From: Streptomyces sulphureus DSM 40104
Lineage (GTDB): Bacteria; Actinomycetota; Actinomycetes; Streptomycetales; Streptomycetaceae
Length of the DNA: 64,000 bases
Reading direction: 5' to 3'
Assembly (NCBI RefSeq): GCF_000381025.1
Contig: NZ_KB905818.1
Location: 186,001 to 250,000 of the forward strand
Position numbers and translations under genes: made by a program. The number at the start of each line of letters is the position of its first letter. The stretch's first letter is position 1. This document shows positions 42,869-51,739 of the stretch, one piece after another. The notes beneath the pieces were generated by a model that was not told the origin of the DNA, did not search any database, and was given only the letters and a program-made list of their open reading frames with translations.

Positions 42869-43508
42869 CTGCCATCCCCTCCGCTGGTTGTCACCCAGCG
42901 TGACCACAATCGGCCTTGTTCGCCAGGGAGTTTGGGAAATCACTGGATAAACCGCCCCGTGTGGACAGTTCCCTCACTCCATAGAGTGACCGATTCCGGT
43001 ACTCGGGAAACGTTCCCTCGGCGGCGCTTCCTGGGCGTTTCCGGTTCGGGCCGGCCGAGGGCGTCAACTCCAGGGTGGCGCGGGGTGCGTGAGGTGTCCT
43101 CGGGAGGCGCGGGGCATGCGCGGCGCAGCGCGTGCCACGGGCCGCACGCGGGGCGTGGGGGAACGGGCGGTGGCGGATCACGGGTCGGCGGCTCCGGGTT
43201 CGACGGTGCGGTGCCGTTGCGGCGGGGGTGTGGAGGGCCCTCTGACGGAGGGGAGGCGGCGCTCCGTGGTCGGCGGGAAGGCGGCTTCCATGGCAGGGAC
43301 CGTATGCACGGGCCGGGTTGGCGAACCGTTCCACCGGACGCGAACTCCCCCGAACGGGTGAGGAGATGGTGACTGCGGCAGCCGCGGAGCCGCCCTTCCG
43401 TCTATCGCGTACTCGTGACGGAAGTAAGAAACTGGTGATACGTTCGCAGGACTTCGCAAGACTGCCCGGCGCGTCCCCTCACTCCAACCCCCGTGCGGGA
43501 GGCCGACG
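42869..43508. other. Intergenic, no supportable gene
   Basis: 640 bp between divergent genes. Two dyads are visible: CACTCCATAGAGTG (42975-42988) and GGGAAACGTTCCC (43005-43017). Otherwise GC-rich sequence without gene-like features. Confidence 0.5.
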
Positions 43509-44336
43509 TTGAGCCCGTTCACCGGAAGCGCACACCGGACCGACGACTGGCGGCACCTGAGGGTCGAGGAGGAGGGCGGCGTCGTCACGGTCACCCTGGC
43601 GCGCCCCGAGCGCCTCAACGCGCTCACCTTCGGCGCCTACGCCGACCTCCGCGACCTCCTCGCGCAGCTCTCGCGGGAGAACCGCACGCGCGTCCTCGTC
43701 CTCGCGGGGGAGGGGGGCGGCTTCTGCTCGGGAGGCGACGTCGACGAGATCATCGGCGCCACCCTCGGTATGGAGACCTCCCAACTCCTCGACTTCAACA
43801 GGATGACGGGACAGGTGGTACGGGCGCTGCGTGAGGCGCCCTTCCCCGTCGTCGCCGCCGTCCACGGCGCCGCCGCCGGAGCCGGCGCGGTGCTCGCGCT
43901 CGCCTCGGACTTCCGCATCGCCGACCCGACCGCGCGGTTCTCCTTCCTCTTCACCAAGGTCGGCCTCTCCGGCGGCGACATGGGCGCCGCCTACCTGCTG
44001 CCGCGCCTCGTCGGCCTCGGCCACGCCACCCGCATCCTGCTCCTCGGCGACCAGGTGCGCGCGCCCGAGGCCGAACGCATAGGGCTGCTCAGCGAGTTGA
44101 CCGCGGAGGCGGGCGCCGACGCCGCCGCCGCGGCCCTCGCCGGGCGGCTCGCCGCCGGGCCTGCCCTCGCCTACGCGCAGACCAAGGCGCTCCTCACAGC
44201 CGAGCTCGACCTCACCCTCTCCGGCGCCGTCGAACTCGACGCCGCGACGCAGGCGTTGCTCATGCACAGCGCCGACTACCGGGAGTTCCACGCCGCGTTC
44301 ACGGGCCGCCGCGAACCCGAGTGGGAGGGGCGCTGA
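43509..44336 (+). CDS. Enoyl-CoA hydratase/isomerase family protein
   Basis: 275 residues of the crotonase fold. VTVTLARPERLNALTFGAYADL, GEGGGFCSGGDVDEIIG (oxyanion-hole Gly) and VVAAVHGAAAGAGAVLALASDFRIADPTARFSFLFTKVGLSGGDMGAAYLLPRLVG, with the Asp of GGDMGA replacing one of the usual glutamates as in several ring-hydratase branches. TTG start behind GGGAGG. It is followed 1 bp later by the fused monooxygenase/OYE gene, so it probably acts on a ring-derived CoA thioester. Confidence 0.85.
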   Translation: MSPFTGSAHRTDDWRHLRVEEEGGVVTVTLARPERLNALTFGAYADLRDLLAQLSRENRTRVLVLAGEGGGFCSGGDVDEIIGATLGMETSQLLDFNRMTGQVVRALREAPFPVVAAVHGAAAGAGAVLALASDFRIADPTARFSFLFTKVGLSGGDMGAAYLLPRLVGLGHATRILLLGDQVRAPEAERIGLLSELTAEAGADAAAAALAGRLAAGPALAYAQTKALLTAELDLTLSGAVELDAATQALLMHSADYREFHAAFTGRREPEWEGR

Positions 44337-44337
44337 G

Positions 44338-46662
44338 GTGGGCGGCGCGGCGGAGCGCCGCGGGCCGCGGCGGATCGCCGTCGCCGGCGGCGGTCCCGGC
44401 GGGCTCTACGCCGCCGCACTCCTGAAGCGGCTCGACCCGGCGCGCCAGGTCACCGTCTGGGAGCGCAACCCGCCGGAGCACACTTTCGGCTACGGGATCG
44501 TCCTCTCCGACGAGACGCTAGGCGGCATCGCCTCGGCCGACCCCGAGTTCCACGCCGCGCTGCAACGAGAGCTGGTGCGCTGGGACGACATCGCCGTGAC
44601 GCACCGCGGACGCACGCTCCGCTCCTCGGGCCACGCCTTCGCCGCGCTGGAGCGCCGGCGTCTCCTCGCGCTGCTCCAGCGCCACTGCCGCGCCCTCGGC
44701 GTCGACCTGCGCTTCGAGGCCGTGGCCCCGCCGCACGCGCGGCTCGCGGCCGAGTACGACCTGGTCGTCGCAGCGGACGGCGTGCACAGCGCCGTCCGCA
44801 CGGCCGCCGCCGCGCACTTCGCGCCGCACACCGTCGCGCACCGGAGCCGGTACCTCTGGATGACCGCCGAACTTCCCCTCGACGCCTTCCACTTCGAGAC
44901 GGCGGAGACGCCGCACGGCGTCGTCCAACTCCACGCCTACCCGTACCGCACCGCCGAGGCGGCCGACGGACGCGCGCCCGCCGCGACCGTCCTCGTCGAG
45001 GCGCGCGACGAGGTGTGGGAGGCACTCGGACTCGACCGGCCGGGCGAGCAGGCACGCGCCGAGCGGTGCTCCCGGCTCTTCCCGCACACCCTCGACGGCG
45101 CGCTCCCGCGCGGCGACCAGCAGCGGGGCAGCGTCTTCCGCACCCTCGTCAACGGCCGCTGGTCGTACGGGAACACGGTCCTCATCGGGGACGCCGCGCA
45201 CACTGCGCACTTCTCCATCGGCTCGGGGACCAAGCTCGCCATGGAGGACGCGCTCGCGCTCGCCGCCTGCCTCCGCGAACACGACGATCTCCAGGGGGCG
45301 TTCGCCGCGTACGAGGAGGAGCGCCGCCCCGTCGTCACGTCGACGCAGCGTGCGGCGCGCGCGAGCCTGGAGTGGTTCGAGGAGCTGCGCCGCTACACGG
45401 AGCAGCCGCCGTACCGGTTCGCCTTCAACCTCCTCACCCGCAGCCGCCGCGTCACGCACGAGAACCTGCGCCTGCGCGACCCGGCGTTCACCGCGGCCGT
45501 GGAGCGCGAGGCGGGCCAACCGGCGGACACACCCGCGATGTTCACCCCCTTCCGGCTCCGCGGGCTGCGGCTGCGCAACCGCGTCGTCGTCTCCTCGATG
45601 GACATGTACCGCGCGCAGGAGGGCGTGCCGGGCGACTTCCACCTCGTCCACCTCGCCTCGCGGGCGCTCGGCGGGGCGGGGCTCACCATGACGGAGATGG
45701 TCTGCGTCTCACCGCGCGGCAGGATCACGCCGGGCTGCACCGGGCTCTGGAACGCCGCGCAGGGCGCTGCCTGGCGGCGCATCGTCGCCGCCGTGCACCG
45801 GGAGTCGCCGACGGCGGCGATCGGTGTGCAGCTCGGCCACTCGGGCCGCAAGGGGTCGACACGGGTCATGTGGGAAGGCATCGACCAGCCGCTCCCCGAA
45901 GGCAACTGGCCGCTCGTCGCCCCGTCCCCGCTGCCGTACCTCCGCGGCACCAGCCAGACGCCGCATGCCCTCGACGCGTCCGAACTGGCGGCGATCCGCG
46001 AGGAGTTCACGTCGGCGACGGAGCGCGCGGCAGCGGCAGGATTCGACCTCCTCGAACTCCACTGCGCACACGGCTACCTCCTCTCCTCCTTCCTCTCCCC
46101 GCTCACCAACCGGCGCACCGACGCCTACGGAGGGGACCTCGCGGGCCGCCTGCGCTACCCGCTGGAAGTCTTCGACGCGGTGCGCGCGGTCTGGCCGGCC
46201 GACCGCCCGATGACGGTGCGCATCTCGGCGACGGACTGGGCGCCCGGCGGCACCACGACCGGGGACGCCGTCCGCATCTCGGCCGCCTTCGCCGCGCACG
46301 GCGCCGACGCGGTCGACGTCTCGACGGGCCAGGTGGTCCCGGAGGAGCGTCCCGACTTCGGGCGCTCGTACCAGACCCCGTACGCCGACCTGATCCGCAA
46401 CGAGCTCGGCGTCCCGGTGATCGCAGTCGGAGCCCTCTCGTCCTGGGACGACGTCAACTCGCTCCTCCTCGCCGGCCGCGCCGACCTCTGCGCCCTCGCG
46501 AGGCCGCACCTGTGGGACCCGCACTGGACCCTCCACGCCGCCGCCGACCAGGGGTACGAGGGTCCGGGGGCGCCGTGGCCCGAGCCGTACCGCGCGGGGA
46601 GCAGGCGTCCGCCGGCGGGGAGGGAGGGGCGGCCCAGGCCGCGTCTCACGCTGGGGAGTTGA
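44338..46662 (+). CDS. Fused FAD monooxygenase / OYE reductase acting on aryl-CoA (salicylyl-CoA 5-hydroxylase or 2-aminobenzoyl-CoA monooxygenase/reductase type)
   Basis: 774 residues, two enzymes in one chain. Residues 1-390: flavoprotein hydroxylase with IAVAGGGPGGLYAAALLKRLDP, HTFGYGIVLSD and the second FAD motif NTVLIGDAAHTAHFSIGSGTKLAMEDA. Residues about 400-770: Old Yellow Enzyme barrel, FRLRGLRLRNRVVVSSMDMYRA through HSGRKGSTR, HCAHGYLLSSFLSPLTNRRTDAYGG and VIAVGALS. The same fusion occurs in 2-aminobenzoyl-CoA monooxygenase/reductase of Azoarcus evansii and in proteins annotated as bifunctional salicylyl-CoA 5-hydroxylase. It would hydroxylate and then partly reduce an ortho-substituted benzoyl-CoA. 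GTG start. Confidence 0.85.
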   Translation: MGGAAERRGPRRIAVAGGGPGGLYAAALLKRLDPARQVTVWERNPPEHTFGYGIVLSDETLGGIASADPEFHAALQRELVRWDDIAVTHRGRTLRSSGHAFAALERRRLLALLQRHCRALGVDLRFEAVAPPHARLAAEYDLVVAADGVHSAVRTAAAAHFAPHTVAHRSRYLWMTAELPLDAFHFETAETPHGVVQLHAYPYRTAEAADGRAPAATVLVEARDEVWEALGLDRPGEQARAERCSRLFPHTLDGALPRGDQQRGSVFRTLVNGRWSYGNTVLIGDAAHTAHFSIGSGTKLAMEDALALAACLREHDDLQGAFAAYEEERRPVVTSTQRAARASLEWFEELRRYTEQPPYRFAFNLLTRSRRVTHENLRLRDPAFTAAVEREAGQPADTPAMFTPFRLRGLRLRNRVVVSSMDMYRAQEGVPGDFHLVHLASRALGGAGLTMTEMVCVSPRGRITPGCTGLWNAAQGAAWRRIVAAVHRESPTAAIGVQLGHSGRKGSTRVMWEGIDQPLPEGNWPLVAPSPLPYLRGTSQTPHALDASELAAIREEFTSATERAAAAGFDLLELHCAHGYLLSSFLSPLTNRRTDAYGGDLAGRLRYPLEVFDAVRAVWPADRPMTVRISATDWAPGGTTTGDAVRISAAFAAHGADAVDVSTGQVVPEERPDFGRSYQTPYADLIRNELGVPVIAVGALSSWDDVNSLLLAGRADLCALARPHLWDPHWTLHAAADQGYEGPGAPWPEPYRAGSRRPPAGREGRPRPRLTLGS

Positions 46663-46674
46663 GGGAAAGGCGGC

Positions 46675-46953
46675 TCAACGCTCGTCCGAGCGCCCGTCGT
46701 CCTCCTCGTCCTCCGGCCAACTCGCGCCCGGCTCACCGAGGTTGGCGATGATGACGGCGGTCGGCGGGATGACCATGGCGACCACGCACATGCCGATCGC
46801 CGCCGGCACCGACCAGAGGCGCACGAAAGCCCAGGCGCAGACGAAGAGCACCAGGCAGCACGCCATCAGCACGCCGTAGACCCACCGTTTCCTCGTGGGC
46901 CGTCCGCGAGATCCTCGGCCGCTCCCGGCCGGATCGCCGGCGTCGCGTGGCAT
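46675..46953 (-). CDS. DUF3099-type small membrane protein
   Basis: 92 residues. Two transmembrane helices, YGVLMACCLVLFVCAWAFVRLW and VPAAIGMCVVAMVIPPTAVIIANL (about 25-75), and an acidic C-terminal tail, as in the actinobacterial DUF3099 family of unknown function. GGGAG precedes the ATG. It is convergent with the fused oxygenase gene. Confidence 0.75.
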   Translation of the reverse strand: MPRDAGDPAGSGRGSRGRPTRKRWVYGVLMACCLVLFVCAWAFVRLWSVPAAIGMCVVAMVIPPTAVIIANLGEPGASWPEDEEDDGRSDER

Positions 46954-47039
46954 GCTCCCAGCGTACGGCGGAGTACCGGGGCGCACATGTCGAGCGCCGC
47001 GCGGCCACGGTACGTGTGCGGGCGGTTGCGAGGAGCCCG

Positions 47040-47888
47040 TCACCGCACCTCTTCGGCTCCTCTCACCTCCGCGACGAACTCCGCTGCGGCCGCGCCGAGC
47101 AGCTCGTGGAGACCGGTGAAGACCTCCGCCGAGCGCCGGCCCGGCCAGCCGGCGGGCAGTAGCGCGGCGGGCAGGCCGGGGTCGGCGTAGGGCAGGCGGC
47201 GCCAGGAGTCGAGGGCGAGCAGGTAGTCCCGGTAGGCGCACTCGGGCGGCCGGGTGCGGCGGCGCCGCCAGGCCCGCAGGACGGGCTGCTGCTCGTCGAG
47301 GAAAGCACGGTGGAGTGCGGCGATCCCCTCCAGGTCCCACCATCGCGAGACGGCTTCGGGCGTCGGCGCGAACCCGGTGTGCGTGCCGCGGAAGAGGTCG
47401 ACGTACTGCTCCAACTCCAGCCGCTCCAGGGTGTGTCGGGCCTCGTCCTCCAGGCGGGCGGGGGCGATCCAGACGCCGGGGGCCGCGTTGCCGAAGCCGA
47501 GCCGTGCGAGCCGCGAGCGGAGCAGGTGGCGCTGCGTGCGGAGCTCCTCCGGGACGGAGAAGACGGCGAGGAGCCAGTCGTCGCCCGGCTCGGGGCGTGC
47601 GTAGATTCGCCGGTCGCCGTCGGCGAGAAGCTCCCTTGCCGCCTGCGACGGGGCGTACGCCGCCGCCTTGCTGCCGGGCCGGTCGGCGGTGAGCAGTCCG
47701 CGGCGCTTGAGCCGCGAGACGGCCGAGCGCACCGCCGGAGGGTCGACGCCGAGCGCACCGAGGAGCCGGATCAGCGCGGCGACGGGCACGCTCCCCGCGC
47801 CGCCGAACTCCCTTCCGTACGCGCCGTAGAAGGTGAGGATCAACGAGCCGGGCGAGCGCCGCGTGCCCTTGCTGGAGTCTGCCGCCAC
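47040..47888 (-). CDS. PaaX-family transcriptional regulator
   Basis: 282 residues. N-terminal winged helix (SLILTFYGAYGREFGGAGSVPVAALIRLLGALGVDPPAVRSAVSRLKRRGLL, about 15-66), then the PaaX middle and C-terminal parts (DDWLLAVFSVPEELRTQRHLLRSRLARLGFGNAAPGVWIAP). PaaX proteins sense aryl-CoA thioesters such as phenylacetyl-CoA; here the ligand is likely the CoA ester made by the adjacent ligase. GTG start without a ribosome site; TAGAGT lies 7 bp upstream, so the mRNA is probably leaderless with its own promoter. Confidence 0.87.
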   Translation of the reverse strand: MAADSSKGTRRSPGSLILTFYGAYGREFGGAGSVPVAALIRLLGALGVDPPAVRSAVSRLKRRGLLTADRPGSKAAAYAPSQAARELLADGDRRIYARPEPGDDWLLAVFSVPEELRTQRHLLRSRLARLGFGNAAPGVWIAPARLEDEARHTLERLELEQYVDLFRGTHTGFAPTPEAVSRWWDLEGIAALHRAFLDEQQPVLRAWRRRRTRPPECAYRDYLLALDSWRRLPYADPGLPAALLPAGWPGRRSAEVFTGLHELLGAAAAEFVAEVRGAEEVR

Positions 47889-47927
47889 GGCGACAACTCT
47901 AGAGGTCCGTCGGCGCCGTCCCGGGGC

Positions 47928-49568
47928 TCATGTCCCGCTGCGCAGCCGGAACCGCTGGAGCTTCCCCGTCGGGGTGCGCGGCAGCACGTCGGCGAAGACG
48001 AACTCGCGCGGCACCTTGTAGGGGACGAGCTCGCCCGCCGTGAACTCCCGCAGCCGCGCGGCGGTTTCGTCGTCGCGCGGCACGTCCTCGGCGAGGACGA
48101 GGTGCGCGACGACGACCTGTCCGCGCCGCGCGTCCGCCCGCCCGACGACGGCGGCCTCGGCGACGTCGGGATGGCGCAGCAGCGCCTCTTCCACCTCGGG
48201 ACCCGGCACGTTGTACCCGGAGGTGATGATCATGTCGTCCGCGCGTGCCACGTACCGGAAGCGGCCGTCGGGCTCCCGCACGTACGTGTCGCCCGTGAGG
48301 TTCCAGCCGCCGCGTACGTAGGAGCGCTGCCGCTCGTCCGCGAGGTACCGGCAGCCGACGGGACCGCGGACCGCGAGCAGTCCGGGCTCGCCGTCCGGTA
48401 CGGGCGTGATGCCGTCGTCGGCGACGACGCGGGCGCGGAAGCCCGGCACGGGCAGCCCCGTGGTGCCGGGACGTATGTCCTCGTCGGCGGCGGAGAGGAA
48501 GATGTGGAGCATCTCCGTCGCGCCGATGCCGTCGATGAGGCGGAGGCCGGTGTGCCGGTGCCATGCGTGCCAGGTTCCGGCCGGCAGGTGCTCGCCCGCG
48601 GAGACGCACCGGCGCAGTGAGGTCAGGTCGTACGGCGCGTCGCGGAGGGCGGCGAGCATCCCGCGGTACGCGGTCGGCGCGGTGAAGAACACGGAGACCC
48701 GGTGGCGCGCGATCGCCTCCAGCATCTCCGCGGGCCCCGACCAGTGCCCGAGAAGGGAGGCGGCTCCGGCGCGCAGCGGGAAGACGAGGAGGCCGCCGAG
48801 GCCGAACGTGAAGCCGAGCGGGGGGCTTCCGGCGAAGAGGTCGTCGGCGCAGGGGCGCAGCACGCGGGCCGAGAACGTGTCGGCGATGGCGAGCACGTCC
48901 CGGTGGAAGTGTGCGCAGCCCTTGGGGTCGCCTGTGGTGCCCGAGGTGTAGGCGAGGAGCGCGACGTCGTCGGCGGCGGTCGGTACGGCCTCGTACACGG
49001 GCGGCTTCCGTGCGGCGCGTCGGAAGAGTTCGTCGGGTCTTCCGTCGCCGAAGACGGCGGTGCGCAGGCCGGGGACGCCGGCCGCGGTGAGCCCGTCGAG
49101 CGAGTCGGCCGAGCAGACGGCGTGCCCGATGCGGGCGAGCCGGCAGATGGTGGCCAGCTCTCCGGGGCGCTGCCCGGCGAGGACGGTGACCGCGACGCCG
49201 CCCGCCTTCATCACGGCGAGCCAACACGCAGCCATTTCAGGGCTGTTGGGGCCGCGTAAGAGCACCCGGTTGCCGGGGCGCACCTCCAGGTCTTCGGTGA
49301 GCGTGTGCGCCAACCGATCGACGTGGGCGCGCAGTTCCCCGTACGTCCAGTCGATGTCGGGGGCTTCCGGGTCGGCGGAGGGGCCGCGCAGCGCCGGGCG
49401 GTCGGGGCCGTGACGGGCGAGGGTCGTGTCGAGGAGTTCGGCGCCGCAGTTGAGGCGTGGCGGGTAGGCGAGCCCGGCGCCCTCCAGGTCGAGCGAGGGC
49501 CACTCCTCGGCGGGCGGGAGGTGGTCCCTGGCGAAGGTGTCGGCATGTGCGGACGGGCTCAACTCCAT
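47928..49568 (-). CDS. Aryl-CoA ligase (benzoate/2-aminobenzoate-CoA ligase family)
   Basis: 546 residues. P-loop LLAYTSGTTGDPKGCAHFHRD, adenylate motif YVRGGWNLTGDTYVRE and the C-terminal PRTPTGKLQRFRLR with the catalytic Lys. The overall sequence follows benzoate-CoA ligase-type enzymes rather than fatty acyl ligases (for example DLFAGSPPLGFTFGLGGLLVFPL). It would activate the aromatic acid that feeds the fused oxygenase. Divergent from the acyl-CoA dehydrogenase; a TGAC-GGCA-GTCA dyad lies in the gap. Confidence 0.85.
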   Translation of the reverse strand: MELSPSAHADTFARDHLPPAEEWPSLDLEGAGLAYPPRLNCGAELLDTTLARHGPDRPALRGPSADPEAPDIDWTYGELRAHVDRLAHTLTEDLEVRPGNRVLLRGPNSPEMAACWLAVMKAGGVAVTVLAGQRPGELATICRLARIGHAVCSADSLDGLTAAGVPGLRTAVFGDGRPDELFRRAARKPPVYEAVPTAADDVALLAYTSGTTGDPKGCAHFHRDVLAIADTFSARVLRPCADDLFAGSPPLGFTFGLGGLLVFPLRAGAASLLGHWSGPAEMLEAIARHRVSVFFTAPTAYRGMLAALRDAPYDLTSLRRCVSAGEHLPAGTWHAWHRHTGLRLIDGIGATEMLHIFLSAADEDIRPGTTGLPVPGFRARVVADDGITPVPDGEPGLLAVRGPVGCRYLADERQRSYVRGGWNLTGDTYVREPDGRFRYVARADDMIITSGYNVPGPEVEEALLRHPDVAEAAVVGRADARRGQVVVAHLVLAEDVPRDDETAARLREFTAGELVPYKVPREFVFADVLPRTPTGKLQRFRLRSGT

Positions 49569-49778
49569 TGCCGTGACGCCCCCTCGGCGGTTCGCGCGCG
49601 GTCGGCTGAGCCGGGTCGCCGTGCGTGGCCCGGGTCTTGCGTGGTCGGCCGAACCCCGTCGTGGCCGGGGCCGCTCGACGTGTGTGCTCGTGCGTGCGTG
49701 GTGCCGGTCCGGGCGCCCGCCGTACGCCGGTGCGCGGTGGCGGGAACCTGCTGTGGTGGGTTGAGCGTAGCGATATGG

Positions 49779-49790
49779 TGACGGCAGTCA
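49779..49790. promoter_or_regulatory. Dyad in the ligase/dehydrogenase divergent promoter
   Basis: TGACGGCAGTCA, perfect 4-bp arms around 4 bp. GCGATAT occurs as a direct repeat on either side (49770 and 49798). Candidate PaaX-type operator region; assignment is tentative. Confidence 0.4.
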
Positions 49791-49860
49791 ATGCCTCGCG
49801 ATATACGGGACGTTCCGCGCGCGGCCCCGTGCCGCGGGCCGTCGGACGGAGGGAGCGGCG

Positions 49861-51018
49861 ATGCCGGTCTACGCGCTCGAACCCGAACAGCAGCGCTGGA
49901 GCGAGGAGTTGCGCGGACTCGCGGCCGAGCGCCTCGCCCCGCTGGCGGGCGAGGCCGCGCCCGGACGCCTTAACCGCCCGCTCGTCGCCGAGTTGGGCCG
50001 CCTCGGCCTCCTCGCGCGCGTCGTCCCCGCACCCGTGCCCGAGCCCGTTCCGGACGGCAAGGGCCCGGACTCCGTCTCCACCGTCGACCTCTGCATACTG
50101 CGCGAGTCCCTCGCCCGGGTCACCACCGAGGCGGAGACCGCGCTCGCGCTCCAGGGGCTCGGCGCCGGACCGCTCGTCGAGGCCGGCACGACACCGCAGC
50201 GCGCCCGGTGGCTCCCGCCGCTCGCCTCCGGCGCCGCCGTCGCCGCTTTCGCGCTGAGCGAGCCGCAGGCCGGCAGCGATGCGGCGGCGCTCACGCTCAC
50301 CGCCGAGCCCGACGGTGCCGGCGGACACCGGCTCAACGGCACCAAGACATGGATCTCCAACGCTCCCGAGGCGGACGTCTACACCGTCTTCGCGCGCACG
50401 GGAGAGGCGCCGGGTGCGCACGGGATCACGGCCTACCTCGTCCCCGCCGACCGTCCGGGGCTGCGGGGCGAGCCGCTCGACATGCTCTCGCCGCATCCCA
50501 TCGGCACCCTGGAGTTCGAGGGCGTCCCCGTCACGGACGACGACCGGATCGGCCCGGCCGGCGAGGGGTTCCGGCTGGCGATGCGCACGCTCAACCGCTT
50601 CCGCCCCAGCGTCGGCGCCTTCGCCGTCGGCATGGCACGGGCCGCTCTCGACGTGACGCTCCACCACGCCGACGAGCGGCGCGCGTTCGGCGGCCCGCTG
50701 CGTCAACAGCAGTCCGTCGCCCACACGTTGGCGGAGATGGCCACGCGCACCGAGGCCGCGAGGACGCTCGTCTACGCCGCTGCCGCCGCCTGCGACCGCG
50801 GCGACCCGGACACCGCGCGCCGCTCGGCGATGGCGAAGCTCTTCGCCACCGAGACGGCGCAGTACGTCGTCGACTCCGCCGTCCAGCTCCACGGCGCCTC
50901 CGCACTCCGCCGCGGGCACCTCCTCGAACACCTCTACAGGGAGGTGCGCGCACCGCGGATCTACGAGGGGGCGACCGAGGTGCAGCGCACCCTGATCGCC
51001 AAGGAGCTCTACCGATGA
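49861..51018 (+). CDS. Acyl-CoA dehydrogenase
   Basis: 385 residues with the standard acyl-CoA dehydrogenase plan: FALSEPQAGSDAAALTLTAEPD, KTWISNAPEADVYTVFART, RRAFGGPLRQQQSVAHTLAEM, and IYEGATEVQRTLIAKELYR with the catalytic Glu of the IYEGTxE motif. It probably dehydrogenates a ring- or chain-CoA intermediate made after dearomatisation. The start follows GGAGCGGCG. Its stop overlaps the RidA start (ATGA). Confidence 0.88.
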   Translation: MPVYALEPEQQRWSEELRGLAAERLAPLAGEAAPGRLNRPLVAELGRLGLLARVVPAPVPEPVPDGKGPDSVSTVDLCILRESLARVTTEAETALALQGLGAGPLVEAGTTPQRARWLPPLASGAAVAAFALSEPQAGSDAAALTLTAEPDGAGGHRLNGTKTWISNAPEADVYTVFARTGEAPGAHGITAYLVPADRPGLRGEPLDMLSPHPIGTLEFEGVPVTDDDRIGPAGEGFRLAMRTLNRFRPSVGAFAVGMARAALDVTLHHADERRAFGGPLRQQQSVAHTLAEMATRTEAARTLVYAAAAACDRGDPDTARRSAMAKLFATETAQYVVDSAVQLHGASALRRGHLLEHLYREVRAPRIYEGATEVQRTLIAKELYR

Positions 51019-51413
51019 GGCCCCTCCGCACCAACCCGACCGAGCTCTCCCCGCCCAAGGGCTTCTCGCACGCCGTCACCACGACCGGCACCCGGACCGT
51101 GCACCTCGCCGGCCAGACGGCGCTCGACCCGGAAGGCCGGATCGTCGGCGAGACGCTCCCCGAGCAGTTCGAGCAGTCCCTCGGCAACCTGCTCACCGCG
51201 CTCCGCGCAGCCGGAGGCGAGGCCGGCCACCTGGCGCGCGTCACCGTCTACACCGTCGACGTGCCCCGATACCGCTCGCATGCACGGGAGTTGGGCCTGA
51301 TCTGGCACCGGCTGGCGGGCCGCGAGTACCCGGCCATGGCGGTGCTAGGCGTAGCGGCGCTCTGGGACCCCGAGGCGCTCGTGGAGATCGACGGGGTGGC
51401 CGTGCTTCCCTGA
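51015..51413 (+). CDS. RidA/YjgF family enamine/imine deaminase
   Basis: 132 residues: PPKGFSHAVTTTGTRTVHLAGQTALDPEGRIVGE, QFEQSLGNLLTALRAAGGEAGHLARVTVYTVD, YPAMAVLGVAALWDPEALVEIDGVAVL. RidA proteins hydrolyse reactive enamines/imines to ketones and ammonia. Translational coupling to an acyl-CoA dehydrogenase inside an aryl-CoA cluster suggests that the pathway passes through an amino-substituted (enamine) intermediate, as expected for 2-aminobenzoate. Confidence 0.85.
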   Translation: MRPLRTNPTELSPPKGFSHAVTTTGTRTVHLAGQTALDPEGRIVGETLPEQFEQSLGNLLTALRAAGGEAGHLARVTVYTVDVPRYRSHARELGLIWHRLAGREYPAMAVLGVAALWDPEALVEIDGVAVLP

Positions 51414-51513
51414 CGTTCCGTACGCAGGGCACTGCACAGCGCACCGGAAAACCGGCCGCCTCGCCGCCGCGGGAGGGGGCTCAGGTACCCTGCCCAGGTC
51501 CTGTTGTCTCCGA

Positions 51514-51593
51514 ATGAGGTGGACGTTGCGCATCTGAGGTCCGCGAACATCGCGCGGTACGGCACAGCCGTACGCCGCCGGTCGGCATCCGAC
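51514..51593 (+). promoter_or_regulatory. Structured leader of the ABC-F gene with possible 7-residue uORF
   Basis: ATG AGG TGG ACG TTG CGC ATC TGA (51514-51537) could encode the peptide MRWTLRI. It is followed by a 7-bp perfect hairpin GTACGGC-ACA-GCCGTAC (51557-51573) and a second one, GTCGG-CAT-CCGAC (51581-51593). The leader between the RidA stop and the ABC-F start is about 325 bp. This layout fits ribosome-mediated attenuation, known for several antibiotic-resistance ABC-F genes, but the uORF has only a weak ribosome site. Confidence 0.4.
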
Positions 51594-51739
51594 CCGTCGC
51601 GGCGCCGCGCAGATGCGACCTCGGTGCATGCCGCCCCTCGCCTTCGCAGGGCCGTCAGCGCTCCCGCGTCCTTCGCCGTCACCCAGCGGTGCTCGCACAC
51701 GTAGCCCCCCGCCCACCGCGCACGCGACTGCGAGAACCC

